Positions 44,035-54,756 of a stretch of 64,000 nucleotides of DNA are shown here, in pieces. The stretch spans positions 4,758,354 through 4,822,353 of the forward strand of contig OX235272.1 in NCBI GenBank assembly GCA_944472155.2, written 5' to 3'. The notes under the pieces were generated by a model. That model was not told the DNA's origin, did not search any database, and saw only the letters and a program-made list of their open reading frames with translations. Position 1 is the stretch's first letter, and each line of letters starts with the position of its first letter. Origin of the DNA: Trichobilharzia szidati. Lineage: Eukaryota; Platyhelminthes; Trematoda; Strigeidida; Schistosomatidae. Both the position numbers and the translations under genes were made by a program.

Positions 44035-45780
44035 GAAAACTTGGGCACTGTGGTAGAGCATAACTCCATTATGGATAAGATTTTATTTTGATAAATCACA
44101 CAGTGTTGTACAGTAATATTTACTGATGACGTTTCGAGCACAAACTATTGCTCATAATCATATTAAGGCACTACTCACACAACTTCATTCCTTCATTTAT
44201 ATACATGTGTAAAATCGACTAGATATTTGAATAAAAGTCAATATGAGATAATGTACATTCAGAAATAAGAATATGAGCGTTATGAATTAAATACAATCAG
44301 ATGGGAAATAAGACGAGTGTTCCTATAGTCATAAGTCACTTGTTAGAAAGTTGGGATGTGCTTGAATTAAAATAGAATATTAAGATTATTTATTATTCTC
44401 TTCTGATTTGACCGGCGGTAATAATATCTTCCATATTTTTGGTATTTGCGTTGAGTCATTTCCGTTGCGTAATCAACCTCTCTCTCCACCTACCTATGTT
44501 ACTATTTGGAACTTTGACCCTCTCCCATCCTATTGTGTGGTTGTTTGTTAATGCGTGAAGTGCAATTGCTGAGCATTTTTCTGAATTACTTAACTTTTCA
44601 GGGTCAACCATTCTGCCCTGAGCTAAATTCTTATGTTCTGATAGTCTGCTTACCCCCTATCTACTAGTTTGACCTATGTAGATGACTTCCCTCACAGTCA
44701 TTGCGAGATACTTTGTAAATTATATCATTTTGTTTTATTGGGTATACCGACAGGGTCCTTTAACCTACAGAGCTTGTCCTACCTGAGTGAGTTTGTAGGT
44801 TTGAATGTCACCCTGATTCCTGCTTTATCAAGAATCCTACGTGGGGAGGGTCTCAGATGTTCCCTCCTTATATGGTATTACAGTGGATGACTTATATCCT
44901 CTGTCATTTATGTTATCACTACTAGTTTCACAATTATTTTTATTTTGTTTTTGGCCTTTATTGATCTTCCTAATGAATTTTATAGGATAGTTAATCAGCA
45001 CCAAGGCTTCTTCTATCTGTTTCATTTCATCATTTATGTCTTTTATTTTACTACATTGTGCTACTGCTTGGTCTGTTAGACACTTAACTAAGCCTGCCTC
45101 AATGGTTAAGGGATGAGACGAATTGAAATCTAAATATCTATTAGAATGCGTTGGTTTTCTATAAACACTAGTGTGTAGTTTACCTACTTCTATTCGTTTT
45201 ATTTTACAATCTAACATGGTTAATTCTCCTTGTTCATTTTCTGATTCAAATGTGAATTTTATTCCATCTACTTGTGAGTTTATGTGTGTCAAGAAGCTAG
45301 AGAATTGTTCTGTTTTCAACACTGTGAAAGTGTCATCCACATATCTCCACCATATTATCTTTGGAGTGGGATTAAATGTATTGAGAATAATATTTTCACA
45401 ACTGTCTATAAATACATCTGCTACGATAGGGGATATTAGTGATCCCATATTTCTATTTCAATTCAAACACATCATAACATTCTAAGAAGTAACTTATTGT
45501 GACTATAAAATCACCTTTCTCATTTCCCATCTAATTGCAATGGATTAATAACACTCGTACTATTATTTCTGAATGTACATTATCTCATATTGACTTTTAT
45601 TCAAATATCTAGTCGATTTTACACATGTATATAAATGAAGGAATGAAGTTGTGTGAGTAGTGCCTTAATATGATTATGAGCAATAGTTTGTGCTCGAAAC
45701 GTCATCAGTAAATATTACTGTACAACACTGTGTGATTTATCAAAATAAAATCTTATCCATAATGGAACTACAGTTGAACA
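44035..45780 (-). mobile_element. PLE-B with reverse transcriptase and inverted terminal segments
   Basis: The ends (about 44035-44395 and 45445-45780) are inverted copies sharing TAAGATTTTATTTTGATAAA, GATGACGTTTCGAGC and CATTTATATACATGTGT. Between them lies a minus-strand PLE RT. Beyond the RT the connector continues as LNKAGIRVTFKPTNS and KDPVG into a decayed GIY-YIG (44.5-44.75 kb). Confidence 0.8.
44837..45448 (-). CDS. Penelope-like reverse transcriptase, partial ORF (203 codons)
   Basis: Open from MGSLISPIVADVFID through WWRYVDDTFTVLK, the RT catalytic box (YVDD, both Asp present), then LTMLDCKIKRIEVGKLHTSV, YRKPTHSNRYLDFNSSHP, a motif run typical of Penelope-type RTs after the palm, to SSTVIPYKEGTSETL where the frame closes. 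The upstream fingers and first catalytic Asp are missing because the inverted terminal segment begins right at 45448. The endonuclease downstream is broken. Not functional alone, but the youngest-looking PLE coding segment in the window. Confidence 0.8.
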   Translation of the reverse strand: MGSLISPIVADVFIDSCENIILNTFNPTPKIIWWRYVDDTFTVLKTEQFSSFLTHINSQVDGIKFTFESENEQGELTMLDCKIKRIEVGKLHTSVYRKPTHSNRYLDFNSSHPLTIEAGLVKCLTDQAVAQCSKIKDINDEMKQIEEALVLINYPIKFIRKINKGQKQNKNNCETSSDNINDRGYKSSTVIPYKEGTSETLPT

Positions 45781-45809
45781 TGGAGAAGACTCAGGTGAGG
45801 AGGTATAAG

Positions 45810-45895
45810 TATAAAACTTGGGCACTGTGGTAGAGTATAAGTCCATAATGGATAAGATTTTATTCTGATAAATCACACAGTGTAGTACAGTTAGG
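45810..45895 (-). mobile_element. Solo PLE-B terminus
   Basis: AACTTGGGCACTGTGGTAG to CACACAGTGTAGTACAG, the outer end only, 30 bases from the end of the PLE-B unit. The short spacer and the flank after it are RTE-A (GAACATGGAGAAGACTCAGG), so PLE-B landed in an RTE-A copy. Confidence 0.65.
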
Positions 45896-46610
45896 TGAGG
45901 AGGATAGCCAACCAATCAGCCAACAATAACAACCATCATTAATCACCGTCAGCGACAGAATTTTGAAAATGTTCACTACCCTCACTTATCTAGGAAGCAT
46001 CCTTTCAACTACCGGCAGTCAGCGTGGTTGGATATGTCAAAGCACGCCACAATCAGAAAGTCAAGGAACACCTTCAACACTCTGAAATCAGTTTCGAAAT
46101 CTTCTGCACTCAGCCAGCATAAACAACAAGATTCGGAGTTTCAGCACAAATGTCAAGTCAGTCACTTCTTCTATATGGGTCAGAAACTTGGCTATCGCGT
46201 CACGAAAAGCATTTCAAACAGCTGGCTTCAAACTTCGCTGGCGCCATATTGAAGATCAAATGGCTGGCCAGAAAGAATTAGGTACAAAAAACTCTGGGAA
46301 CGAACCAGTGAAGAATCTATTGCTCAACAAATAGGACGAAAGAAATTGGAGATGGATTGGCCGCACACTCAGCAGACCGTTGAGTGACATCGCACACTAG
46401 GCTGTTGCTCAAGTGGAACCTGAATGGAAAACGAGTTATCGGGCGTGAGTTCGAGGGTAACATGGAGGAGGTTGTGAGAGAAGAAGATGGGAGACTATAG
46501 GCAGTCATGGAACTAGCCAAAGAGGATCACAGAAAGTAGGACGAAGTAGAGACATGCTGTTGAATCATTATGTTCCACTCGAAATCCAAGGGAACAATAA
46601 AAATAATAAC
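45895..46610 (+). mobile_element. RTE-A copy, linker to tail
   Basis: AACAATAACAACCATCATTAATC, then FTTLTYLGSI-like sequence, ITRKAFQTAGFKLRWR-like sequence, AAGAAATTGGAGATGGATTGG and tail GAAATCCAAGGGAACAATAA. Many shifts. Confidence 0.7.
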
Positions 46611-46614
46611 GCGA

Positions 46615-46790
46615 GTTCAAAAATCTTTGATAACTAGGGGAGCTTTGCACATATGTTTCGTCTTAGTTTTAGACTCTTCATCAGTACGCATCCACCAGGG
46701 TTCAAACCCATGATCATTTTCAGGTTAAAAATGGAGCTAGTTGATCATCCCAAGATCAATGGATTCCAAAATTCTGCTAATTTGTGATGA
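46615..46790 (-). repeat. SINE-B, degenerate
   Basis: ATATGTTTCGTCTTAG, ACTCTTCATCAGTACGC, GTTCAAACCCATGATC complement order fits SINE-B. Confidence 0.55.
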
Positions 46791-47029
46791 ATATTGCTCA
46801 ACCACCAATCTAGGCGAATAAGTGTTCTCTTAACTAACATGATGCGGTTTTTAACAAATAACGTCATCTTTGTCAGTGGCGATGTTTAAGAATCTCTAGA
46901 GACAAAATCTCATGTTCAGTTTTGCCGGGAAAGACAATTATTTCACTCATAGTGACTTCTAAATTTATTTAGATAAATTTTCAAGCGTCAATTCTTAGGG
47001 AATTGATTTGTTTCACGTTTAAAAATTAA

Positions 47030-47375
47030 TCTGATGCTCGCTACTGACTGGCTACAGTGAGAATTTGCCTGGAGTTCTAGTGAGAAGTCGTGACCATTGG
47101 GATCCACCAGGTAGGCGGGCGTGAGGACAAATACTCACCACCGATGACATTGGCTAGTGGTTGCGCTAAAATCACGAAGTGGTAAGAGGTGGATTTTATG
47201 AGCCACTGGATTGCTGCATTGTTGAGTAGTTTACAATCTTATGTCCAGAAGGCCCTGGGTTCGAGCTACAATAGGTGTGTACTGTTAGAGAATTTCGAAA
47301 TACGACGAAACAACTGTCTGGTACTCCATAATCTTCACTGGTTCCCTAATTGACATCAACCTAAAGTCAAACTTG
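47030..47375 (+). repeat. SINE-B, long copy
   Basis: Has the full 5' module (TGGAGTTCTAGTGAGAAGTCG, GATGACATTGGCTAGTGG), B box CCCTGGGTTCGAGC, GTGTACTGTTAGAG, GACGAAACAAC. The A-box part is scrambled. Confidence 0.65.
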
Positions 47376-47394
47376 AAACAAATTCTAGATTTGT

Positions 47395-47580
47395 CAATTT
47401 ATATTGAGGTCAGTACGGAAGATGTTGTCTAGGGAAGAAGCAATCAATGTAAGCTTTACAGTTAAACTATTAGCCACAGCAGAGAACACAACCACACCAA
47501 AATTATTGTCCATCTAAGCTACAAACCTTCCCATCATTCCTAAGTCTGAGCACCTTCACTAGTGAGATTGTTAAACATAA
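47395..47580 (+). mobile_element. PLE-A tail
   Basis: GAAGATGTTGTCTAGGG, AGAGAACACAACCACACCAAAATT match the PLE-A end at 8.04-8.12 kb. Confidence 0.5.
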
Positions 47581-47624
47581 AGGTAATCACTGTTAGCACA
47601 GCTTTAATTAAATTTATCATCTAC

Positions 47625-47905
47625 AAAGGAGAATGGTTCGAGACAATTGGTGATATGGTTCAAAATCGTTCTTAATGACTGACGCAGATGCATTCACTCC
47701 TTGTGACTTATAATACCCAGTAAAACTATATTGTTCTTCGATATTACTATTCTTTTTGCCTCATATCTCTGTTTACTGTCTCTATTTTGCATTTCTTTTT
47801 ACTTTCTTCTCTTGCTTTGTGTGCTACATGGAGGGAGTGTGGTGACTCGAACTGCTGCATATCGGTGTAAAGTTCTATGTTGAAACCGGTCAGTCAGTCA
47901 CCATC
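47625..47905 (+). mobile_element. RTE-B 3' end
   Basis: GGTGATATGGTTCAAAATCG, TACCCAGTAAAACTATATTG, GGAGGGAGTGTGGTGACTCG, ends CCGGTCAGTCAGTC. Confidence 0.7.
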
Positions 47906-48109
47906 TACAAACAGGTTCCTGTATCTGTGTGCTCAGCAAAGAATACACTTTTCGTAACTTCTCTTTGAAACCTTCGAGTTCAACTGTGTTTCCAAAAAGT
48001 CATGCATAGGAAATGTCAATAAAGGACAGTTATGAATATCAACCGCTTAGGGACAAAACAGATGAAATTTCATATCAGGATAACAAAATAGATAAATTAC
48101 GATATTTAG

Positions 48110-48300
48110 TTGGGGGGTCTTACGTAATTTAAGAGCATTAAGTGATGAATAGCATTCAGAGATGATTGCCAGTATAAGTCGAATCGCTTGGAAACAGCAA
48201 TATTGTTCATAAGAGTAAGACTGACTGAATTTTCAATATAAAATTTGGTATAAAAATGCAGGAGCTCAAGCTGCCACACTCCATGTACCATACGAAGGTA
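48110..48300 (-). mobile_element. RTE-B-like 3' end, degenerate
   Basis: Minus strand GGAGTGTGGCAGCTTGAGC and CAGTCAGTCTTAC recall the RTE-B terminus. Confidence 0.4.
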
Positions 48301-48835
48301 AAGAAGAGCAAAAACAGAAATTCAGAAGAGAACTGTAAAGGGCAGAAATGTGAGGAAGAAAGAGTAGTAACACGGGAGAACATCAGGATTTATAAGATAT
48401 GGGGAGGTTACAAAGAATGAACGCGTGTACGCCAATGACAACGTTTCGAGTCACATCACTAATAGTATACAACCAATGTATCTTAGCGTCCCAAAGACAT
48501 TAACCAGTTAGTTTATTTAAAAGCTCTTGCGATACACAAGAAAACCCGTGAACTATACACGCAGAGGCTGTTTCTCCAACCCTTTTTACTGCTGTGAACT
48601 TGAACCTTCTCGTTCTTTGAACTTGTACAGTAATTTGCTGTGTAACCTACCTTCATTCGTGATTTTCTTCTGCATTCCTGTCAAAGTCATCAATTTAAAA
48701 TCAACTTTACACATTTCTGAATGCTATTCATCACTTGATGCTGCTTTTAGATTACGTAAGACCACATAACTAAGTTTAACAATTTATGAAATTTTGTTCT
48801 CCCTGTCATCAAATAATATTAATCTATTTATTTAA

Positions 48836-49540
48836 TTATTTATTGTTCCATTGGGCTCCAAATGGAACATACGGCTTTGACAACACGTCTCCATTTTGTA
48901 ATGTTCTCCGCAGTTTTCTTTGTCTAACGCCACGATTGTCCATGAGTTTTCATCTTCTCCTCACATGATTTCCTCCATATCACCATTGGACCATAGTCTA
49001 GCTCGTGTTTTTAAATTCGGGTTCCACTAAAGAAATGGCTTGGTGCTCGATACCCTTCGATGGTCTCCTGAGCGTGTGCGCAATCCATCCCAATTTTTTT
49101 CGTCATATTTTCGGACGATCGGTTCTCGGCTGGTTCGTTCCCAGAGTTTCTTGTCGCTAATTCTTTCTGGCCAGCCATTTGACCTTCAATATGGAACCAG
49201 TAAATTCTCAAGCCAGATGTTTGAAATGCATTTCGTGACGCAACAGCCTTGTTTCTGATCCATATAGAAGAAGTGACTGACTTCACATTTGTGTTGAAAA
49301 TCCGAATCTTGTTGTTTATGCTGGCTGAGTGCAGAAGATTTCCCAGGTGATTTCAGAGTGCTGAAGGTGTACCTTGACCCTTCGATTGTGGCGTGCTTTG
49401 ATATCTTCAACCATGCTGACTGCCTGTATTGGAGAGGATGCTTCCTGGATAAGTGAAGGAAGTGATCTCTTTCAAATTCCTCCCGTTGATGGTGGTTGGT
49501 GCTGGTTGTTGTTGTTGGCTAGTTGGTTGGTTACTTTCCT
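48836..49540 (-). mobile_element. RTE-A copy, linker to tail
   Basis: Minus-strand coding pieces RYTFSTLKSPGKSSALSQHK, CVTKCISNIWLENL, GQMAGQKELATRNSGNEP, ending at the tail complement ATTGTTCCATTGGGCTCC. Confidence 0.75.
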
Positions 49541-49699
49541 CACCAGACCTTCTGGAAACGCTATGTACAGGTTTTGGTAAAAATACACAAAAAGAATACT
49601 GCGAAGGATTCTATGCACTGTCAGTTGACCGAAGCAGCTAGTTAGAACTTAGTTGATATGAACTAATTAGCCCCTCTTTTAGCTAGGTTTCCTGACACA

Positions 49700-49900
49700 C
49701 CAGACAGTCCAATGAGTGAAGCCCGAATGAGAAAAACGAAGAGTTTGGCATGGGTTCAAGGGTGACATGGAAGAGATTGTGTAAGGAGGACATCAGAGAT
49801 TATGAGTAATACTGGAGCCAACTGACAGGGGCTTCAGAGAACAGGGAAAAATCGAGGTGTGCTGTTGAAGGCCCAAGTTCTACTTGGAACCCAAGGGAAT
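49700..49900 (+). mobile_element. RTE-A 3' terminal scrap
   Basis: GGTGACATGGAAGAGATTGTG to TTGGAACCCAAGGGAATAATAATTAT. Confidence 0.65.
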
Positions 49901-50019
49901 AATAATTATTAACTAAGTTAATTTGGGTATATGCCTCATGAGCCAGGCATAACCCAGTCTTCAGACCATTTTGATCAAGCTGAGTGTTTCCAGCTACTTA
50001 TTAATACCAAATTAGTAGT

Positions 50020-50428
50020 AAGTACCATATTACAGACTTTCATCAACATCTGTCTTCGATAAATACTCAAGAACAGATAGCCAGAAAAGATGAGCAACAG
50101 GGATCTCTGGGAGGGGTAGCAATTGTGCAAGAAATATGCAGGAAGAAATGGAGGTGGATTGGCTGGCCATACTCTAAGAAAACCCTCAAGTGATTGACAC
50201 CACACGATAGGCCATCGCTCGAGTGGAACCCGAAAGGGAAGTGGCGAGTTTGTCGTCAGTGAGAGGTTGACTTGGAGGAGGTCGTGTGAAGAGGAGATAA
50301 AAGCATGTAGGTAGACGTGGGACCAGGTGAAAACGTTGGTGGAGAACCGAACGCAATGGCGAGGTGCGACTAAAACCCTATGTTCCTCTAGGGATTAAAG
50401 GAAACAATAATATAATATAATAATAACA
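50020..50428 (+). mobile_element. RTE-A C-terminus to tail
   Basis: CAGACTTTCATCAACATCTG, AAATGGAGGTGGATTGGCTG, GGTTGACTTGGAGGAGGTCG, tail ATTAAAGGAAACAATAATAT. It ends 27 bases before the kinase exon at 50455, so the exon's donor side is packed against this insertion. Confidence 0.75.
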
Positions 50429-50454
50429 TTACAGTGTTACAATGTTCAACTTAC

Positions 50455-50611
50455 TTTTACTTGTATGTATTCATGCAAATTACCAAGTGAAGGCAGTTCA
50501 TACATCAGTACTAAACTACTAGGATTGATTAGTTGATCACGTGATTCAGTTTGAATTGCATCATCATAAATGATAGCCAGTAAACTCATAATATTTGGAT
50601 GATGAATGCGT
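50455..50611 (-). CDS. Exon of TEX14-like pseudokinase gene (alphaC-beta4-beta5 and hinge)
   Basis: A 157-base exon, one base plus 52 codons, starting after TTATTCTACAG and ending before GTAAGT. It codes RIHHPNIMSLLAI (HPNI motif of subdomain IV), then SSLVLMYELPSLGNLHEYIQ, the beta5 strand and hinge seen in kinases as LVxExxxxGxLxxxI. An alternative donor six bases earlier (CAA/GTAAAA) is weaker. It ends in phase 0, as the next exon needs. The intron that follows is about 17 kb and is crowded with retroelement copies. An acidic insert (YDDAIQTESRD) sits between beta4 and beta5, longer than in ordinary kinases. Confidence 0.85.
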
Positions 50612-50739
50612 CTGTAGAATAACGGGTTTAAAAAAAACGCATTCATTACTTAACATGAATATGTATAATATGCAAATTTTATATTGTCTCGTTAAATGAA
50701 GGATAAGTTGCGGTACAGGTTTCGATAGGTGAGTAAGGT

Positions 50740-50985
50740 ACATTCAGTCAAGTGTGAGGATGGATTTCCCACCAACGACAATGGTTGGGGTCGCGCTAAA
50801 TCACGAATTGGTAGAAGTTAGAATTCATGTGCCAACCATTGAATTGGGTCCCAGTGGCTGAATGGTATACGAGCTTGCCTTTTAACCGGAAGGTCCTGGG
50901 TTCTAACCCCGCCTGGTGGGTGCGTACTGCCGATGATTCCCAAACTAGGACGGAACGGCTGTCCAGTACTCGGTGGTCGGACTCG
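50740..50985 (+). repeat. SINE-B
   Basis: CGCGCTAAATCACGAATTGG, A box CAGTGGCTGAATGGTATACG, CCTGGGTTCTAACCCC, GTACTGCCGATGATTCCC..AGGACGGAACGGC, CCAGTACTC. Truncated before the 3' module. Confidence 0.75.
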
Positions 50986-51384
50986 AGGAACATGTTTCGA
51001 TCACAAGGGAATCCTGAGTGGTCACTACTTTGAAAGGATGTTGGATGGTTTGAAGTAAATGAAGCAGCGTCGTAGACCTAAATGCTACTCGTTAGTAAAG
51101 TGTACACGAAATCTCAAGGGAACTGATATCGCCTGTGAAATTAGTACCGACGTCAGTGGGTTAACTACTGATGAGCGTCAGTAAGGTCAAAAATTAAGTT
51201 CATTGTTCTGAGACGATTACTTCAAACCACTAAAGATCAATTCTGAGTGTTCTGGAGTGGCAAGTTACCTAACTTGGTGATCCTGTTGAAAACCTCACTA
51301 GTAGAATTTGTTTGACGTTAAAGACCAGATACACGACACATGAGTAGTGACCAGTCAGTGTACTATACCAGCAAATAATTACAT

Positions 51385-51540
51385 ATTATTCAAGTGTTGG
51401 TTTGTAGGGATTTGATTGATTACAGGATTTCATCATGAGCTGACATTAATTAGATAACCATTGGAAAACCTGCGAGTACTGGACAGCCGTTTCGTCCTAG
51501 TTCGGGACTCTTCATCAGTACGCACCTACCAGGATTCACT
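51385..51540 (-). repeat. SINE-B, 3' half
   Basis: CAAGTGTTGGTTTGTAGGG (3' tail complement), CATCATGAGCTGACATTAAT, GTACTGGACAGCCGTTTCG, TTCATCAGTACGCACC. Ends before the promoter. Confidence 0.75.
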
Positions 51541-51559
51541 TATTGGACATTTCACCTCG

Positions 51560-51620
51560 TCAAACAGTCTTATTTACTGCATGATCTTTGGAACACAATT
51601 TGTTGTTCATGATCGTACCG
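51560..51620 (-). mobile_element. PLE-B terminal scrap
   Basis: TTTACTGCATGATCTTTGGAACAC then TTGTTGTTCATGATC matches the PLE-B hairpin complement (TTTACTGGATGAC..CGAACAC). Adjacent to the SINE-B copy. Confidence 0.4.
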
Positions 51621-51849
51621 TCAAATGTAACATCCCAACTTTTTAAAACTTTGTGTTTTGTAGTTGTACTTCTTGTTTTGTTAGTCATAATTCAATGTAG
51701 AGATCAAGGCAGATGAAATCTATGAAAGATGGTCAGGGGGACCTAATTACTCAACAGGAGAGACATGTAAAACAATAGGTTTATCAGTTCATCTGCAACT
51801 CTTCCACAAATACCACCATCAATAGCGCTCACCAAACTGCGAGTCGACA

Positions 51850-52395
51850 CCAATCATCCAACAAAATCAGAAATCTTGAGTGCAGTCAAGCTACTGAAGT
51901 CCAAGAAGGCAACGAATATACTCACGCCACTACTGTATAGGGATTGGAAGGAAGAAAAGGTTGAAAAAAAGACTACCCTGAATTCAATTTGGAAATTTCA
52001 CGTTCTCCGAAGCATAAAGAAGAAAATTCGGATTTCCAACACTAATTTTAATTCAGTTAATTTCTCTATATGGGTCAGAAACGTGACAATTGCGTCACCA
52101 GAAGCATTTCCAACAGAATGCTGCGGACTCTTATCAAAACAGCTGCCCCCTTCGCTGGCTCCACACTGAAGATCAGACGGCTAGCCACGAAGAGTTAGCT
52201 GCAAGAAACTCTGCTGCTCAAGAAATATTTCGAAGAAAACGGAGATGGATCAGGCATACGCTGTGGAGACCGTCGAGTGACATCGTGCATCACGCGACCG
52301 AAGTGGAAACGACGACTTGGGCTTTAGTGCGACGATGACATAGAGGTGGTCATGCAAGGAAGAGAAGAGGGAATATAGGCAATCGCGGGGATAGC
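51850..52395 (+). mobile_element. RTE-A, internally deleted copy
   Basis: Starts with TKSEILSAVKLLKSKKA, the endonuclease-RT linker of the family (not present in the other copies), then jumps to the C-terminal part (IRISNTNFNSV, ASPEAFPTE, CGRRKRRWIRHTLWRPSSDI-like). The RT palm between them is deleted. Confidence 0.65.
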
Positions 52396-52404
52396 TAAAG
52401 AGGA

Positions 52405-52645
52405 CTAATGGCGATATGGTTCAAAAGCATTCTCAGTAGCTGACTTATGATACCCAGTAAAACTATATTGTTCTTCGATATTACTATTCTTTCTGCAACA
52501 TATATCTGTTTACTGCCTCTATTTTGCATTTCTTTTTACTTTCTTCGCTTGCTTTGTGTGCTACATGGAGGGAGTGTGGCGACTCGAACTGCTTCACATC
52601 TGTGCAAAGTAGCTCTATGTTGAAACCAGTCAGCCAGCAAGTCAC
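52405..52645 (+). mobile_element. RTE-B 3' end
   Basis: GGCGATATGGTTCAAAAGC, TACCCAGTAAAACTATATTG, GGAGGGAGTGTGGCGACTCG, ends CCAGTCAGCCAGC. Confidence 0.7.
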
Positions 52646-52925
52646 CATGCAACACAGGAGATACAACAAAAACACACCAATGATCAAAGACGACTAGCCC
52701 ATTTATATCTTCTGCTATCAGCGGCTATGTTACAACACACCTGTAAAGAATGCCGTAGCGTACTGTTGCACAGTAAACATGTTATCACCAATGTACAAAT
52801 CTTTTTTCGCCTCGTCAGTAGAACATCTTCAAAACAACTTAGGTCATTAAAAAGAAGATAAACACATTAAAACAAAACAAAATTATTTTTAAAAAATAAA
52901 TAAGTAAATAAAAATAATTACCTAC

Positions 52926-53063
52926 CTGCATACTTCTAATTCACGAATTAATAAATTGTGTAGAATATCTTTAATTTTTGAATTTAAACTTCCTCCCAAA
53001 AACTGAACAATAATAGGGTTGAGTTGATGCGTAAGTACAGGTATGCTACCATGCCAACGTTTA
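52926..53063 (-). CDS. Exon of TEX14-like pseudokinase gene (beta3 strand to alphaC helix)
   Basis: A 138-base exon with a strong acceptor (long T/C run ending CCTAG) and a CAG/GTAGGT donor. It codes KRWHGSIPVLTHQ, which aligns with the W-x-G-x-x-V-A-V-K strand of tyrosine-kinase-like kinases, and ends IRELEVC, the start of helix alphaC. The position of the ATP-anchoring Lys holds His (VLTH). The final two bases plus the first base of the next exon make Arg, giving ELEVCRRIHHPNI across the junction, a typical kinase alphaC-beta4 sequence. The long ORF in this place is in another frame and is not the coding one. Recognition as kinase-like is firm once joined to the next exon. Confidence 0.8.
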
Positions 53064-53189
53064 CTAGGTAGGAGAAAAAAAGGGGATGAAAATAAGGTGA
53101 AATATGAAATACGCGTACGTGTATATTACGCAATTCTTCGTCGAATAAGTGTTCGTGCTTTGTTTCCCTGCACAGCACTTTGAACTGAT

Positions 53190-53534
53190 CTAAGCTCCAG
53201 ACAACGCTTTACCCCTGACAAGGTGATTGTCCTTGAATGTCCCAATGGCCTGAAGAATTACGGGGGGAGGAACGAATGTTCCTATAGGTCCTACTATAAC
53301 AGAAAGGTCGTCTGAATAGCACTTCTGTCTAAAGCAGAAACTGTCATATTGTAAGTCGTTTACACTATATTGGAGGTCTGAGGGTGCAGTCGTACTCCTG
53401 GTAAATAGGGTGTGACAGTGACCAACTATGCTGCTTTTCGTCTCTAGAGTAAGGAAGTCAGAAAAGGTTGACTCTAAAAGTTTTATCTCCCGAGTTACTT
53501 TGTGGAGGTTCGTAGTTAGCAGTAAGAACTTCAC
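53190..53534 (-). other. Unassigned 114-codon ORF
   Basis: Minus-strand ORF starting MKFLLLTTNLHKVTREIKLL and containing VGPIGTFVPPPVILQAIG. Composition looks protein-like and no repeat match elsewhere in the window is evident. It lies 130 bases upstream of a kinase-gene exon, but its best donor is in phase 1 and cannot join that exon in frame. It may be a piece of an element present once here, or chance. Confidence 0.25.
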
Positions 53535-53769
53535 ATGGACTTAACTCGGAAAAGTACTTCAGACTGACTGTCTAAGTGATCGGTCTTAAGCAGCTGTTCC
53601 ATGGGTTATCAGGCCCCACATTACTATTGCTCTTCCTGTTTCAGGTAACTCAAGAATAAATCGACTTCCACGGTGTGGGCAACCGGAAAGTAATAATCAC
53701 CACCTCACTTTCATAAACACACAAGGAGCTTTCCTGGTCAACACTTACCTTCGTCTTTTTTTCTCTCAT

Positions 53770-53870
53770 TCCTAATACTATTCCTCAGGTAGATGCTTAT
53801 CCTTTTTATTCCTTTGCGTTCCCGGTGGGACATAGGACAGTAACAGTGATTCAACCTGCCCTCTCTACCG
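53770..53870 (-). mobile_element. RT C-terminal scrap
   Basis: Minus strand codes CPMSHRERKGIKRISIYLRN, like the CPTGNxKGxK end of schistosome RTE proteins. A different family from RTE-A. Confidence 0.4.
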
Positions 53871-53924
53871 GGCTTGCTACCAAACAAGCGAGGCTTAGGA
53901 GTGCGTTTCAGCTGATCCAAAAAG

Positions 53925-54525
53925 GGAAACTCAGCGGAGCCTTTAAAGTCAAGACAGGAGTTAGACAAGACTGCTGCCTACTATCACCGATGACATTCCT
54001 AATTGTGGTAGAGCGGATTATGCGTCCCACTGCAGGTGGAGGAACGAGAAGATAGGAGTACATTGGAGTGATAAGAAAACTCTAGAAGATCTGGATTTCC
54101 CAGATGATTTATATGTGTAATATCACACAAACTCGAAGACCTACAGGCGAAAAACAACAAACTGGTTGAAGAAACAGCAAAGAATGGATTTCAAGTAAAC
54201 ATAGCGGAGACATAGGTTGTGAAGGCTCCCATGCACCAAACAACAACAACAACCAGCATCAGTCTCCATCAATGTGAGACATTTGAAAGATGTCACTCCC
54301 TTTACTCATTTAGGAAGCATCGTTTCACCTACACGTACATGGTTCAGAGGAGGATGCTAAAACAAAAGTCGGAAAAGCGAGACAGACCTGTCACTCTGAC
54401 ATCAGTTTGAAAAAATCTTCTACACTCAGCCAGCATAAACAACGAGATTCGAAATTCCGACCCCAAAGTTAGAAGCTTGGCTATCCCATCACGAAAAGAA
54501 AATCCAACAACCAGCTGCAGACGAG
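53925..54525 (+). mobile_element. RTE-A, RT palm fragment to C-terminal linker
   Basis: KTGVRQDCCLLSPMTFLIVV (RT motif with one extra residue), LDFPDDL in place of LDFADD, LKDVTPFTHLGSIVS-like sequence, stopping before the C-terminal WRWIG part. No tail. Confidence 0.7.
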
Positions 54526-54756
54526 GTAAAGGGGTGGGTCGGTCGGGAATCGGATCTCGAACCACATGGGACGTGGTTGGCGAGCATTAAACAAAATGAG
54601 AGTTAATAAAACGAAGGAGAATGCTAGATTATAACAGCTTAGATCATTTACCAGTGACTAGCAATTAAACTCAGTTCCCTTAAATCCTCACAGGTATGTG
54701 ACAAATTTGTCATTGACTGAACTTTAAGTAAATAGAATAATAAATATGTTTATTAC

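Larger units (their letters stand above)
33068..50454 (-). other. Large repeat-filled intron
   Basis: About 17.4 kb between GTAAGT (50454) and TTTTCAG. It holds RTE-A and RTE-B tails, SINE-B pairs, an Sm-alpha cluster, PLE-C with a SINE inside it, PLE-D, and PLE-B with its RT. 35.25-36.7 kb is the longest part in which I recognise nothing. Confidence 0.65.

Noticed and set aside
44035..45780. DNA transposon with terminal inverted repeats
   Set aside because: The interior is a Penelope RT and endonuclease; no transposase. The inverted ends are duplicated PLE 3' regions.
48527..48769. 80-codon ORF as a gene
   Set aside because: Sequence style and landmarks resemble a PLE 3' untranslated region (compare 40.56-40.88 kb), with no domain.
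53190..53534. 114-codon ORF as the exon before 52926-53063
   Set aside because: Its only plausible donor is phase 1, while the next exon needs phase 2; 58022-58093 fits instead.
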